A stretch of 64,000 nucleotides of DNA from Acanthaster planci (GCF_001949145.1 NW_019091465.1:934446-998445); one strand, 5' to 3'; counted from the first letter of the stretch, positions 33,640-45,891 are shown. Numbers and translations are program-made. Notes: generated from the sequence alone by a model not told the origin.

Positions 33640-33837
33640 GAGGGTATTAGAGGCATGTCCCTCCATGAAGAGGTCCATCCCCCAATCGAGGTCCATCTCC
33701 CAGTAGAGGTCCATCCCCCCCCATAGAGGTCCATCCCCAAATTACAACTGCAGGACCCCCCAAAAATATCCTTGCAGTCATTTGCATGCAATCTTTGGTA
33801 GAGGTCCATCCCCCCATAGAAGTCAATCCCTCCATAG
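33640..33837. repeat. Short tandem repeat GAGGTCCATCCCCC, truncated by the gap
   Basis: Units like GAGGTCCATCCCCCAAT recur at about 33670, 33690, 33708, 33725 and 33800. The array runs into the N tract, so its true length is unknown. The phrase GCAGGACCCCCCAAAAA also occurs at about 33200 and 33751, so a larger local duplication is likely. Confidence 0.75.
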
Positions 33838-34770
33838 NNNNNNNNNNNNNNNNNNNNNNNNNNNNNNNNNNNNNNNNNNNNNNNNNNNNNNNNNNNNNNN
33901 NNNNNNNNNNNNNNNNNNNNNNNNNNNNNNNNNNNNNNNNNNNNNNNNNNNNNNNNNNNNNNNNNNNNNNNNNNNNNNNNNNNNNNNNNNNNNNNNNNNN
34001 NNNNNNNNNNNNNNNNNNNNNNNNNNNNNNNNNNNNNNNNNNNNNNNNNNNNNNNNNNNNNNNNNNNNNNNNNNNNNNNNNNNNNNNNNNNNNNNNNNNN
34101 NNNNNNNNNNNNNNNNNNNNNNNNNNNNNNNNNNNNNNNNNNNNNNNNNNNNNNNNNNNNNNNNNNNNNNNNNNNNNNNNNNNNNNNNNNNNNNNNNNNN
34201 NNNNNNNNNNNNNNNNNNNNNNNNNNNNNNNNNNNNNNNNNNNNNNNNNNNNNNNNNNNNNNNNNNNNNNNNNNNNNNNNNNNNNNNNNNNNNNNNNNNN
34301 NNNNNNNNNNNNNNNNNNNNNNNNNNNNNNNNNNNNNNNNNNNNNNNNNNNNNNNNNNNNNNNNNNNNNNNNNNNNNNNNNNNNNNNNNNNNNNNNNNNN
34401 NNNNNNNNNNNNNNNNNNNNNNNNNNNNNNNNNNNNNNNNNNNNNNNNNNNNNNNNNNNNNNNNNNNNNNNNNNNNNNNNNNNNNNNNNNNNNNNNNNNN
34501 NNNNNNNNNNNNNNNNNNNNNNNNNNNNNNNNNNNNNNNNNNNNNNNNNNNNNNNNNNNNNNNNNNNNNNNNNNNNNNNNNNNNNNNNNNNNNNNNNNNN
34601 NNNNNNNNNNNNNNNNNNNNNNNNNNNNNNNNNNNNNNNNNNNNNNNNNNNNNNNNNNNNNNNNNNNNNNNNNNNNNNNNNNNNNNNNNNNNNNNNNNNN
34701 NNNNNNNNNNNNNNNNNNNNNNNNNNNNNNNNNNNNNNNNNNNNNNNNNNNNNNNNNNNNNNNNNNNNNN
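33838..34770. other. Assembly gap (933 N)
   Basis: Unresolved bases follow a tandem repeat directly. Apparent open frames crossing this tract are meaningless. Confidence 0.99.
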
Positions 34771-35023
34771 AAGAGTCTTGCTCTTATTAAAATACAAATT
34801 CATCCAAGACAAGACCTCATTTACGTTGTTGATATCATCATTTCATTACAAATGACAGAGAAAAGCTGTCAAATTTTATGAAATTGAAAAACATTTGTCT
34901 CATGCTTGTAATTGTAATAATTGTCCAGCATAAATTATATCTTGAATTTTCTCTCTTTTCTTCGCATTTTGTGTTTGTAACAAATACTAATGATTGCAGC
35001 TACCTGTAATCTGTATGCACCTT

Positions 35024-35450
35024 AACCCTCGAAGAGCCGGGTTATTTTGACTCATCTCACAGCCGGGGGAGGGAATTCCCCCCCCCCAAGAACTCGGCTG
35101 TTCTACTCCCAACTTTTTTCAAACTTACCATGCATGTACAGACACTCCTTAGCATTACAACAGTGAAGTTTGAACTCAATCAGACATATGGTTTTGTTGT
35201 TTGGGTCATTTGAAGGTCAGGGCGACATGTGTGCCAGTAAGTGTGCATTGACCACCCCAGTGGAAAAGAGTATGCATTTTTGGCTGACCTGTCTCGGAAA
35301 AATGCACGCTGCGTGACAACGGTACTTTATATTTTTGCGAAAAAAAAAACTCTTAAAGGCTCAACTTCAAAAAAAAATGCACCACAGCGAAATCGGAGAA
35401 AATGTTGAGGGGGCAGATTCCACCCCCCCTCCCCCGGCTCTTTTAGGGTT
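35024..35450. mobile_element. TIR element (about 430 bp)
   Basis: The left end is AACCCTCGAAGAGCCGGGTT and the right end CCCCGGCTCTTTTAGGGTT, its inverse, with C-runs just inside both ends. No coding capacity is seen. It lies just downstream of gene 3, possibly in its 3' UTR. Confidence 0.6.
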
Positions 35451-35715
35451 CAGGCAGAGGCTCCTTCTCAGAGATGGCAAATCCAGTTTTTCCTAACTAA
35501 TGATGCAAGTATAGGTTTGAAAGTTGGTGCTTCAGTTGGCATTACAACACATGTCCCTATAGAAGGCAATGGCTGGCAGCTACCCACATTCTGAAGCTGC
35601 TACCTGTACACAAAGGCAATGCCAACATGTCAGAGTTAAATGATATAGCCGCCTTGCCTGCTTGTGTACACAGTCAGTCAAAAAGCCATGACTCACACAA
35701 GATCCTTCCCAGATT

Positions 35716-35867
35716 TCATATGTTCCCCACGCCGGCTGTTTTGATTGGGGCCTCCTGCTGGCTGTGCTTCATCTTGACCAACTTCTGGATAGTAAGGTTG
35801 CGAACCTTGACCTCCTGACCCAGGGAGTCTCGCTCCTGGAGGAGTTTCACCAGCTCTGCTGAGATAT
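35716..35867 (-). CDS. Gene 3 exon 3: coiled-coil C-terminus
   Basis: The acceptor is CCTCCAG. With one base from exon 2 it encodes DISAELVKLLQERDSLGQ, then KVRNLTIQKLVKMKHSQQ and a TGA at 35718-35716. The Leu/Ile spacing fits a coiled coil. Confidence 0.82.
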
Positions 35868-38800
35868 CTGGAGGATGACGGAAGGGAAGGAGGGAGGAAC
35901 GAATGAAGGTGATTGTGACTTTGCTTCACGTCAGTCCATCAAACCTTACAAAAATCATACAAAACCTTAAGCTATGTTTTCTGCCATTAATGGGGGCCAT
36001 CTGGGATTTTCCCATGAATTTATCTACATCTACATGTATATTATTATGTGCAAGCTCAACTCCCAAAGTTAAACCGTGTGACTGACTTCTGGGGAGATTT
36101 CCTGTGAGCCATGTATGATGCCATGCACTCTCCTACATACATGTAGACTGTATTAATGCAATGTGTCATGTCCCCTTCATCCATCATTAGCATGCAAGCA
36201 CCTGTATGGGGGCACTGGAAATATCACAAATTTTATGACATTTCTCTTTATGAGGGATGAGGGCAGACTTCTTTCATTTTGTCCAGTTAAGATGGGCTAT
36301 GCCCTTGAAAATTGGACCCATTTGGAAAGTAAACTTAATAAATAATTCAATAAATGTCTCTGAAACAAAGTGAACTTTCAACTTGACACAAGTTTACAAA
36401 TCGGATCCAATAAACCCTTTGAAATACATGTACTGTACATGTACATGTATGTGCATCCATCTTGGACTACATGTAGATACATGAACCACATGTAGCTTCT
36501 TCAGAAATTAAGGCTCTGAAGAGATAAACTAAAAGTGAACTGGTTCACTTCCCGCATGGACTGTAGGGTCAAACATCGAATCCAAGGCTTGTTTTCCATT
36601 CAATTACATGCACATGTACATGTATGTATGCACACAGCGCAACGAGAATGTCCAACTGGTTTATGACACTTTTAAAAAGGGACAACTTTCCAATCTCTTT
36701 TTATCCATAAAAGTCCTTTCTCCGCCTCACAAAAGGAGGGTGCTTTTACAGTTTCAACTGGGCAAAATATTCCCCTGGGTGCAATTTCCCCCTCCCATCT
36801 CATTGCCCAAACTACAGCCTACAACCCTGAACCCAAGCAATGTTTCATATCAGTCTATGTCAGCTCCTTCGCCTATGTAAACACATCCAGCCTCTTAGGC
36901 TTAATCATAGGAATCAATCCAGGCCCCATTAAACTGCAGTGCATTATCAGATGGGGATATGTGTCTACCAGGATATTGACTACAGAATACATACACATCT
37001 CTTTGTGTACATCTGCAGTATGTGTATAATATTACACGTAGTTGAATTTGTGCTCTAATGGATTCAGACAACATTCCCAGAAACTGCTGCTCACAATTCT
37101 TAGAGTGGGAGTGGAGGTGGGGTGTGTTGGGCAAAAAGGGAAGGAATGTAACCCTAGAAACTGGTAGTGTCCAAGTATCTCTCTCACATTTCCGCATTGC
37201 AGGAAAATTTGTACATGGAATGAATCAAACAGATGTCTATGTAGGTTATCTTGGACAACACTAATTGGTTGTAAATTAATGCACCATACGTCAGTACAGG
37301 TTAATTCAACTTGGAATCAATCATTTTCATTTCAAGGCCAATTTCAGAGACAGATCCAGAAAAGGTGCCCTATCATATCCTCCCCCCTTTTCTGGAGCTA
37401 CATTTTACTTTTTGCCTGCGTCTTTGGTTCTGAACCAGTGATTTGATAACTTTTGATCGAGGCAGGAACTGTCATGAAAAGCGTGCCCAGCCCGTATTTG
37501 GGGCTTGCCATCATTTGAGGTGCCTGGCCCGTGCACTCTTTTGTATATTATGTACTGTGTCCCTGCACCCCCCTTCCTTTTGTAAATGGCCAATGAACGA
37601 ATTTAAAGTTCAACTGTCCAACAACTCCGAGTCAGCAACTCAGCATCACACCTATTCACAGGATGGCTTGCTCCTTTAACCATCATTACCAATCAGCCCA
37701 ACAGCCAAAAGCCGTTCCCAACAGCCGCCTACTGCAGCTGTCTCAATTTAATCAAATACACTGCAGCCGTATGCTACAGAAGCCCCATCTCTAAGGAGAT
37801 GTGTACACTTGTTCGATAATGCTGTGATCAATATAATGGACTCGTACGGCCCCATTATGATAATCGTAGCTTCTCTGATGTACACGATATAAGTAAATGT
37901 AAGTAGATGCGTTCAACCAGGAAGGAAGCTGAAAAAAATGTCTGCGCTGTTTGTACACAGCTACATGTATGAGTGCAAGTGTCACACAGTGCCAGTAAAT
38001 TAATGTACGCAAGTCTAGCGTACAAAGCATGCACATATATACATTGTACTGTGTTCGTTCAGGCTTGGGGTCAGTGTACATAGGTCTTTAGCTGTTTGTC
38101 CAGCATACCTGTAGGCTAAAGGTAATTTAACAGGTCATTTGGGATGAAAACTGGACTTGAAAAAGAAGGGAAAGCTGTAGTGAAAAAAAAAATATATATA
38201 TACAGAGAGAAAACTTAACGCAAATTTCTGGTTGGATGGATAGTCAGGACAAAGTCACCAGACACGACACAGCCCTGACCTCACTGACTGATACCAATAT
38301 GACCCCTGCACTTGGTGACATACATGATGTTGGTGTCAGTGGTGTAGTCTATAATTACTTACAAACTATGTATATGTTTTGCCACAGCGACTGTGACAAG
38401 ACTGTGAAGGAAAACAGGTAGGTTTTTTTATGATGAAAGAAAGTGCATGGAATTTCTGGCATTTCCTCAAAGCACTGACTGCGTCGCCAGTCACATCATA
38501 ACAAACTCTAGACCTAAAATTGAGAGTGAGTGTTGGTGTCTTTGTTGTCAGAAGAAATAGGAAACTTGGACCAAGCTTTTAATTTTGCAAGACGGGGCAT
38601 AGATGGGATTGGTGATGAGCTAGAAAAAATGAACGGTTTACTAGATCTTCTGACCTTTAAACATTAAACTAAGAAAGTGACTGAGCATCTGCCGCCGAAG
38701 GAATTCCTTCTCTTCCTTTTATGGCTTGTCATATATTATTCCCCCCCCCCCTGGTTCTGAGAGTAAACCTACCTTTGATGATATGCTCCAATTTGAAAAC

Positions 38801-41284
38801 CACTTTCTTGATTTCAGCCGGGCTCATGTTGTTCACTGGGAAAATGACACAAAATATAAGTAAAATACTAGTATGCTTCAGTTTATGGAAGGTACCAGTA
38901 CGCGTCTGTAGAAACGTACCGCTGAGCATCATGTGCACTGCATTAGTGCACGAGGGTGAAGTATTTATGGGACACCCTGGGGTGCACAATTTTTCAGAGG
39001 GCATTGAAAGTCAATGAACTACAGCTCACAGGAGTAGGTAACGTACATGTACATGTACATATACATGCACCATGTACACTGTAAAGGTTGCATACATGTA
39101 CATGTACATGTGTGTACAAGATATTGAATGGTGGGGGAGGGGGTGGGGAATGGGGAGAGGCAGGGCATAGCAAAGGTCTTTTGTTGGCAGGGGGTGTGCC
39201 AAAGTCAATTTGCCGATTGTAACTTGTTTGTCAACCTCCTGTTGTGTAAAATGGAAATCCACATGCGCTACATTTCCTGCTTGGGGGGGGGGAATTCCAA
39301 CAGCAAACGTACAGTATGCCGTTTAGGCCCCTATGTACCACTTTTGGATTTATTTGCCAAACGAAGAGTTTTCCGACTGGAATAAATCATTTGGGGGTGT
39401 GCCCTGTGCCCCAGCCCCCTCACTACAAGCCTGCATGGGGGGGGGAGGGGGCACAGGGAGTGCAGAGAACGGAGAGAGGGGCACAGACCTTATCAGCATT
39501 TACATGTACACCTGGGATGTGGCCATGCTTCAACTCAAACACACTTTTGTTTTGGCTGGGGTGATATCAGCGAGGGGCTTTCCAAGACCAGCTTGCCTCA
39601 TTCCAAAACCAACTTGGCTTCTTCAATTTGGTAGAATATATCCCAGCTCTGCCTCAAAAATTCTTTGCGACACCAGTTGCTTTGTATTGGCACAAAGGAT
39701 GACCTGGGCTTTGGTTCGAGTTTGAAACGATAGCAGGTAAAGGCAGAGGAGGTACAGTACACATGTAAAAACATGTATAATGTACCTACTCCCTGTTTCT
39801 AGCACTTTCAAAGAATAGGGCTACACCGATGATTTGAATATTCGATTGATTGTCAAATATTCAAATATTATTTTAGAATTTGAATATATTTGAATGCAAA
39901 ATTCATGAAAAGGAAGGGAAAATTTTCTTTTCTTTTAAATGAGAAAAAGTGCAACATGGAGGCTTGTTTCAAGCAGATTCAAATGAAAAGTCACGGAAAT
40001 CATACAACAATTTAAAAAGTAAATTATTCATTAGACAATATTTAAAAGGACTAGAAATTTTCAACATGCAAGAAGTCTTGTTCATCTCTTAATTCTTGCT
40101 AAATCATGGCTGGAGATACTCCTAGATGTGAGAAGCGATTATATTGATCATAATGTACAATTGTGTGTGTGATTGCAACTGATTTTGTATATGGTTTGTT
40201 CATCAACCATCTGCCAGTTGGTGCGACCGAATAATCGGATATTTGATCAAATTGAGATTCGAATATTCGAATAGTGGATTATTCGAATTGACTCAGCCCT
40301 AACAATGAACAGCCTCATGTAATGTGAGTGGCCATGCATGTACTCACATTGATCTCTGTCTACTCTTTGTTTGTTGCTCCATCGCTGATTCTTTTTTCCT
40401 CCATCCGCTCTTTCCCTTCCAAGCTCTGGTATCGGTTGTGAGTTCAGTTTGGATTCTCTGGACAGCTGGATATCGTTATTATTGTTGGAGGAGTCCTGAA
40501 GTTTGCTTTGTTTACTGAGTACACTGTCCTGCAGTGCATTCTCTTTCGCAGTTTTTGAGGGTGATTGCATCTGACCCTTGACATTACTTTCACAAGGCAC
40601 TGTGGTCTTGGTCTTTGGTTCGGCATTGCTGCTAGTAACACTGATGCTTGGACAGGATTCCGTTTTACAGCCTACGTTGTCGTCGCTGTGCGACTTGGGG
40701 ATGCTGCTGCCGTAAAGATATCGGGCGTAGCTCTTCCGCAGCTCTAAGAAGCTGGCGTCCGTCAGGTTGTTCTCGCTCTTCCGCCTCAGGAGGGCGTCCT
40801 CCGTCAGGGCCCGGAAGACGATGGGGCTGCTGGACCGGGTACAGGGGTTGCTGTGGACCTGCAAGCGGTTCCACTGGTTCTTGACGTCCTCGTTTTTGGC
40901 CTGGTTGACGATCCACTGGAGCCGGTCCCCAACGGCGTCGCGCAGGCCGAGGGAGGAGAAGTCGCCGGGCACGCTGGTGCCCCGCCGGTGCGGCAACGGG
41001 CTGTGGTGGTAGGTACGCTGCACCTGTGTGAGGATCTGGTGCGACCGGGCCAGGCAGCTCTCGTGGGCAGCCACACCGGCGTGCAGCAGATCGGGCATCC
41101 GGTTGAAGCCTTTCTGGACGGGCTGGCGGGCGGAGCTCACCAAGCACAGCTGGCAGGCAGACGCCACCTGCTCCCCTGTGTCCAGGCCGCAGATGTCGCA
41201 TGGCCCGCTTGACTCCAGGTTGATGGACACAAAACTATCATCAGCATCTTCGCGTGTTGGTGTGGCTTCTGTCTCATGGGACAT
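35716..41284 (-). CDS. Unidentified 383-residue protein with N-terminal CxxC pairs and C-terminal coiled coil, 3 exons
   Basis: Coding exons are 41284-40348, 38835-38773 and 35867-35716. Splice sites (T|GTGAGT, TCCCAG; G|GTAGGT, CTCCAG) and phases agree, giving 1152 nt with a TGA stop. I do not recognise the family. Residues 29-47 hold C-x2-C-x11-C-x2-C, which could bind zinc. A middle part has a conserved-looking region with LQWIVNQAKNEDVKNQWNRL and SFLELRKSYARYLYG. Next comes a Ser/Lys/Gln-rich, probably disordered stretch. The C-terminal 70 residues (SPAEIKKVVFKLEHIIKDIS, then ELVKLLQERDSLGQEVKVRN) form a heptad-like helix typical of a dimerising coiled coil. The coding bias in exon 1 is GC-rich against an AT-rich surround, which supports a real gene. 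No function should be assigned without a search. Confidence 0.82.
38773..38835 (-). CDS. Gene 3 exon 2 (63 bp)
   Basis: It is bounded by TTTTCCCAG and AAAG|GTAGGT. It encodes LNNMSPAEIKKVVFKLEHIIK with phases matching both neighbours. The short length is normal for a microexon-like internal exon. Confidence 0.8.
39040..39115. repeat. TACATG simple repeat
   Basis: Runs of ACATGTACATGTACAT lie in the gene 3 intron between exons 1 and 2. Confidence 0.8.
39128..39425. repeat. G-rich dispersed element related to 48190-48384
   Basis: GGGTGTGCCAAAGTCAATTT followed by GCCGATTG resembles GTGTGCCAGGGTCAATTTGC in the element at 48190-48384. Ends are not clear here. Confidence 0.4.
39816..40301. mobile_element. 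hAT-like non-autonomous TIR element (about 485 bp)
   Basis: The ends are TAGGGCTACACCGATGATTT and the inverse AATTGACTCAGCCCTA. The subterminal parts are rich in ATTCGAATATTCGAAT palindromes. A TAGGGCT-type end followed by repeated AT-rich palindromes is typical of hAT-derived MITEs. No transposase is present. It sits 46 bp from the exon 1 splice donor of gene 3. Confidence 0.65.
40348..41284 (-). CDS. Gene 3 exon 1 with start codon
   Basis: The ATG at 41284 opens a 312-codon exon ending CAA T|GTGAGT. It contains the CDICGLDTGEQV...CQLC cysteine pairs, the GC-rich conserved middle and the start of the low-complexity region. An upstream AG after a TTTTATATGTTG tract (near 41337) could be a 5' UTR acceptor. 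Confidence 0.82.
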
Positions 41285-41418
41285 GTTCCAGGAGTAAAGT
41301 AACTGAAGCCAGCGGCACTACTGATGACTGAAGGCAACTCTACAACATATAAAAACCAGAGAGTACGTCGGGCATGTTGCAGTCTATACATACTACTTGC
41401 TATTATGACAAAATTTCT

Positions 41419-42252
41419 GTAGGCCAGTTCTACTTCGAGATCTCAATGTCACTATTCCGCCATACTCCATGTGACTTTGATCCAATACAGTTTACACGGT
41501 GTTGTAGCGCTACAGGTTTTTGGGAATCGAACTTGATACATGTAGGTGAATGATTCACAGGTGGAACAAAGCTTATTCAATTAAAATTTCCCCTGACAGC
41601 ATATCTGAGCAATCTGTAGCTCTTAAAAGGAGGGGGGTCAATGATTCGGAGCATGAAAAAAAAGAGAGACTTTTCCTAACCAATCTCTCACTTCCACCCG
41701 CTAGCGATTACTCAGTTCATATCGTTTGTGTTTATCAGATTGCACACGTGTCGAGCCCACCAATGACCGCACTTGCTCCGCATCTTGGTTTGACCATTTT
41801 TGGAGGTGGGGATGACATCGTGTCACTTGTGCCGATGGTACACAATGCATTTTTAGGTCACAGAATGCCAGGGCGGTCTGGCGATGAAAATAATAAGGTG
41901 GGCTCGACGGATGTGCAATCTGGTAAGTTTGTAAAAAATGGCATGAATGGAGCTATCGATGGTGGGTGGAAGCGAGACATTGGTGAGCAAAAATCTCCTT
42001 TTTTTCAAAAAATACTTGGTCTCATGCTCTGAAACCTTTTTCTCTGCTTTGGAAGAGCTATATATAGATTACTCAGGATTGCTGTGAAAATTTGATTGAA
42101 TAGCTTTGTTCCCCCTTGCCTGTGAATCATTCAACTATCAAGTTTGATTCCCAAAACCCATAGTGTTACGGCACCATGTAAACGGTATTGGCTCAAAGTC
42201 ACACAGAGTACGGCGGAGTAGTAACTTTGAATTCTTGAAGTAGGCCAGTTCG
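41419..42252. mobile_element. Element with about 150-bp terminal inverted repeats
   Basis: The left arm (to about 41572) carries GGGAATCGAACTTGATACAT and TGAATGATTCACAGGTGGAA. The right arm (from 42102) carries the inverses, TGTGAATCATTCAACTATCA and CAAGTTTGATTCCCAAAA. About 530 bp separate the arms, with a 160-codon frame (41550-42032) that resembles no transposase I know. It lies about 130 bp upstream of the gene 3 start codon. Confidence 0.7.
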
Positions 42253-42300
42253 AACATGACTGCAATTCTGTGACCTAAGATCAAATACTGTATTTGTCAA

Positions 42301-42434
42301 GTGCAATCTTGACCCTTGCACGAATTTATTGTACTCCAATAAGTTGAGTTGCCTTGGAATAACCATATCTATTCACAGGATAATCAACTCAGAAGGGCGC
42401 ACAATAAATCTGAGCAAGGTTCAAGATTGCATTT
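42301..42434. mobile_element. Hairpin element
   Basis: The left arm GTGCAATCTTGACCCTTGCA with GAATTTATTGT is matched by the inverse, ACAATAAATCTGAGCAAGGT with CAAGATTGCA. The arms are about 50 bp and the loop is short. Confidence 0.6.
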
Positions 42435-44329
42435 CAGTCTTAATACATTCAAGGTAGTTGCTACAAATTCACAAACGTTGAGCCCATTATTAATTTCAAC
42501 TTCAGCAAAATTTTGAAGAGAATGTTTTGTGACTTCAAAATTTACTCTGCTTGTGCATTCGCCTCAAGTTACCAACAGGCCTACGTGCCGAAATGAAAAG
42601 TGAAGTACTTTTTCTCCCAACCTTCTTCCTTTTTCGGCTGCCACCTTTTTTGTAAAATACGCAAGGTTCTTTCGCTTCAGTACGTGTACATGACAGAAAA
42701 GGAGGAAAAAGTCAGAAGACTTCAACATCATTAAGTCTTCAGTCGAATGACAACGCGTGAACAACACTGTGAAGTTTTTTCCCGGTAAAAATAACTTAAT
42801 GACAAGATACTTACCACACTGGCATGGATTTGGCCTTTATTCAAAATGTGAGACGTGCATCTTCAATACAACCGGACAAGAAAGACGACGATCCACATTT
42901 CCTTTGTCGCACATCGTGTCATACTTTCGCTTAGAGTCATCCATCGTCACGACCGCAATGTTTCGTTGTTGTTGTCGACAGAAATAAGTCGAACGTGTAG
43001 TACATGAACCATTATCCCTTAGCCCTGTATGGTATTTTCCTTAGCATGAAGTATCTGATCAAAAGTGAAACAGTTTGCTGGATATGACGTCATTGGCGTG
43101 CTGTCAAAGTCAATCAATTTAGTCACACAACAAAGAAACAGGTGGAAAGTCACAAAAGCAGGGCGGGCGTTTTAACCTTGTTTCCTTTGACTGGATGAAC
43201 ACACCACAGACGGAAGCATTTCTGTGCAACTAACATGGCGAAGGCCGGGTTAGGAAGTTTTCCGGAGCGGGGATTCGTCATGAATCCTGCCGGATTTCTG
43301 TGCTACGTGTGTTATGTGGAAACTTGTTGACATGCATTTTGGAGAATTTACCTTACTTTTTAGATTTAATGCTATTAGTGTTAATTAAATAGCTTCTGCA
43401 ATATTAGGACATTTTTGGGGGGGGGTATTGAATCATTCCCCACATTTTTGTGATGAGCAAAGAATTGGGCTTCTTTGGAAGATTTCTTGGACTCCCCAAT
43501 GACTAAAACGCATTCAATATCACCCCAAAAGGAAACAATCAAAAGCCATAAATATGCCATGAATGGCAGAAATATTAAGGTAATTGGATAATATCGGGCA
43601 ATACACTGTGATTTTTTTGGAAAATACGTAACCAACGCGTGTTCATAGTAAAAGCCATGGGGACTAGAGAAGAAGATAAGGGGCCAGAAAATATACATGA
43701 TTACATCTACATTAAAAATTAACCTTCAAATTAGAATCGAAATTCCCATTTCTTATAGTGAAGATTAAAGGTTTAATTTTTCATTACAATGTATTCAAGA
43801 TCAAGTTGATTTGTATTAATAAAATTCTTGAACCAGTAAAGGAGGGACGTTGATTTTTAAAATTTGCATCTATGAAGATGAAAGTTTGCTTATTGGTTTC
43901 TAACTTTACTTCCGGGGGGTGGTAATTGGATATTACGGATCTAAACACAGTCAGTATGTGAGTTGGGGGGGGTGACCAAAGTGACTGTAGAAGAGGGATG
44001 ATAGTGTGGACACAGGCGTCGCAAGGGAGGCGGGAGGGATGCCAGTCCAGTGAGAGAGGCGACCAAAAATCCTGAACTGAGCCGTGGGAATTCAAGGAGC
44101 AGGAGAAGTAAAAAGGCACGTTTGGCGTGCCAGTCTACATTTTGGGGCTGTCTATTGAGTTTGCAGGTCTTAACCTTGGAATAAAATGTGGCATTTAAAA
44201 CTTAATGGTTTTAGTCGTTTGATTAGTTAAGAAGGGTATCGGGATAAGCATTTTTTGTCAGCACTAAAAACGGTATGAGAATCGGGTGCACAAAGCGCAC
44301 TCCTATCGCCAATTGCCATCTATAACTAA

Positions 44330-44515
44330 CAATATGAGCGATTCACAATAGTGCGCCTTCAAGAGTTTGCAACGCGTTCGCGCCACTTAATCATAACGCG
44401 CGAAATCTGTCGACCCTTTGCAAACGCGCATGTGGGTCGACAGATATCGCGCTTTAGGATTGGCCAGTGCGTTGCCAACTATCGGGAGGCATACCATCGT
44501 GAAACGCCCGTATTT
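44330..44515. mobile_element. Foldback element, family A, copy 4
   Basis: It begins CAATATGAGCGATTCACAAT and ends GTGAAACGCCCGTATT. The inner arms meet at CGCGAAATCTGTCGACC and GGGTCGACAGATATCGCGC. Confidence 0.75.
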
Positions 44516-45716
44516 AATCAAGAGGAGGGGTCTAATCCGAAGCAGAAATCGGGTCAAAAATATTGGATATTTTTTAACGCAGATGCTTTAGAAAATGCTG
44601 TCGGATGCTTTCTCAATTCGGACGAAATGGGATTTCGGGTAAAATGCGTTCGTCAAATAACAGTCAATAATTTTATTCCAATCTTAAAGAATGTTTGGAC
44701 TTTAAAAATTCTTTCCAATCTTGAGAAAATGTTGGATTTGTAAAATCGAGTCGAATTTCGAAAACATGATCAATCTTTAAGAATGTACTCCAATGTAGAA
44801 AATATGTTCCGTCTATACAAATTCACCCGCTCTTTAATTAAAAATTCATTCGTCTAAAGAAACATGTATTGCATCTATAAAATTTCTTCCGTTTTTAAAA
44901 AATGCATTCCAAAAGTAAAAAATACGATCTTTTTAAAAATACATTCGATTAAAAAAACACGTTCGATTTTGAAACAACCCCTTCCATTTAGCAAAAGCAT
45001 GTTCTTTTTGACTCCAATTCTGCTTCGTATCTATCCTCCATCCACGCGATGCGCGCATTGCCCGGTGGAAAAGACGTTTAGGGGACTCGAACTGAACAGA
45101 GATTCCACTTCAATCCGTTTGGTCCTTGTTCTTGTCCTTGAAAAGACTAATGAAAGAAATGTGTTACATTTGGAATGATAATCCTCGACGGAAGCAGTAT
45201 ATGTCCGGTATGGTTTCCCAAACACTTTCAAAGATGTTCCATAAAGTCCATCTCTGTGACATGGTTGAGTGTATTGTTTGGCTTTGTTAAATGGTACCAC
45301 TGTACAAGTGCGCATTTCGTAGATAAGGATTTTCGGCGTGAGAAGAAGCTCACGTCTCGCACATGTGAGGGTCATGTACACCCAGGATATCCTTATTTAT
45401 TCAATTGTTTCAGAATTGGAACACGGCTTCAAGTAGCACATCATCAGTGGTCACGTTTAGCTGGGATTTTACTAGTGGAGGGGGACACAAAGAGGGCACC
45501 AGCATCTTGGGGGTGGGGGGCACCAGCTTTCAGTGGACAGGTGTGGTTTAGGGGGCAAGTTTTTGTTAGCCTTGTTCAATATCCATTCACCCTTTTTTTG
45601 GGGGGGGGGCACCTGTGGGGTACCCTGGATTTGTGTGGGGGGCACGTGTCCCCCCCCCAGGTGACGTGGTTACACCACTACACAGCATATTGTCAGTTCG
45701 AAGAGATACGCAGACA

Positions 45717-45891
45717 AAAGTATATACACTTCATTTACTCTTAACTTGCAGGAATAATCGACACCCGGGAAATTTTGTGAAGTGCAATTATTTTTACCAA
45801 TCAGTTTTTAAAAAATAATATGCACTTTGTTAAATTTCCCGGCGGTCGATTATCATTGCAAGATAAAAATCAAATTTGGTGTATATACTTT
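45717..45891. mobile_element. Hairpin element
   Basis: The arm AAAGTATATACACTTCATTT, with TAATCGACACCCGGGAAATT inside, is matched by the inverse, AAATTTCCCGGCGGTCGATT and GGTGTATATACTTT. The loop is about 35 bp. Confidence 0.65.

Larger units (their letters stand above)
23249..35715. other. Intergenic region between the transporter 5' end and gene 3
   Basis: This is 12.4 kb with no supported coding exon. It holds the transporter 5' UTR and promoter (just above 23248), an (AAAC)n run near 23985-24030, a possible solo LTR near 25957-27175, a SINE tail at 28745-28820, a small TIR element at 30476-30600, a short tandem repeat, the assembly gap and a TIR element at 35024-35450. Part of the right end is probably 3' UTR of gene 3. 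Confidence 0.6.

Noticed and set aside
33640-33837. CRISPR-like array
   Set aside because: Units are short, degenerate and without unique spacers; the window is a eukaryotic genome.
33782-34855. Open frames of over 300 codons
   Set aside because: They cross the N tract; almost all residues are unknown.
40665-41201. 178-codon frame in another - strand register, and + strand frames over the same stretch
   Set aside because: Shadow frames of the GC-rich gene 3 exon 1; splice phases support the frame starting at 41284.
45175-45744. 189-codon frame on + strand
   Set aside because: It runs over G-rich low-complexity sequence and a hairpin arm; composition is not protein-like.
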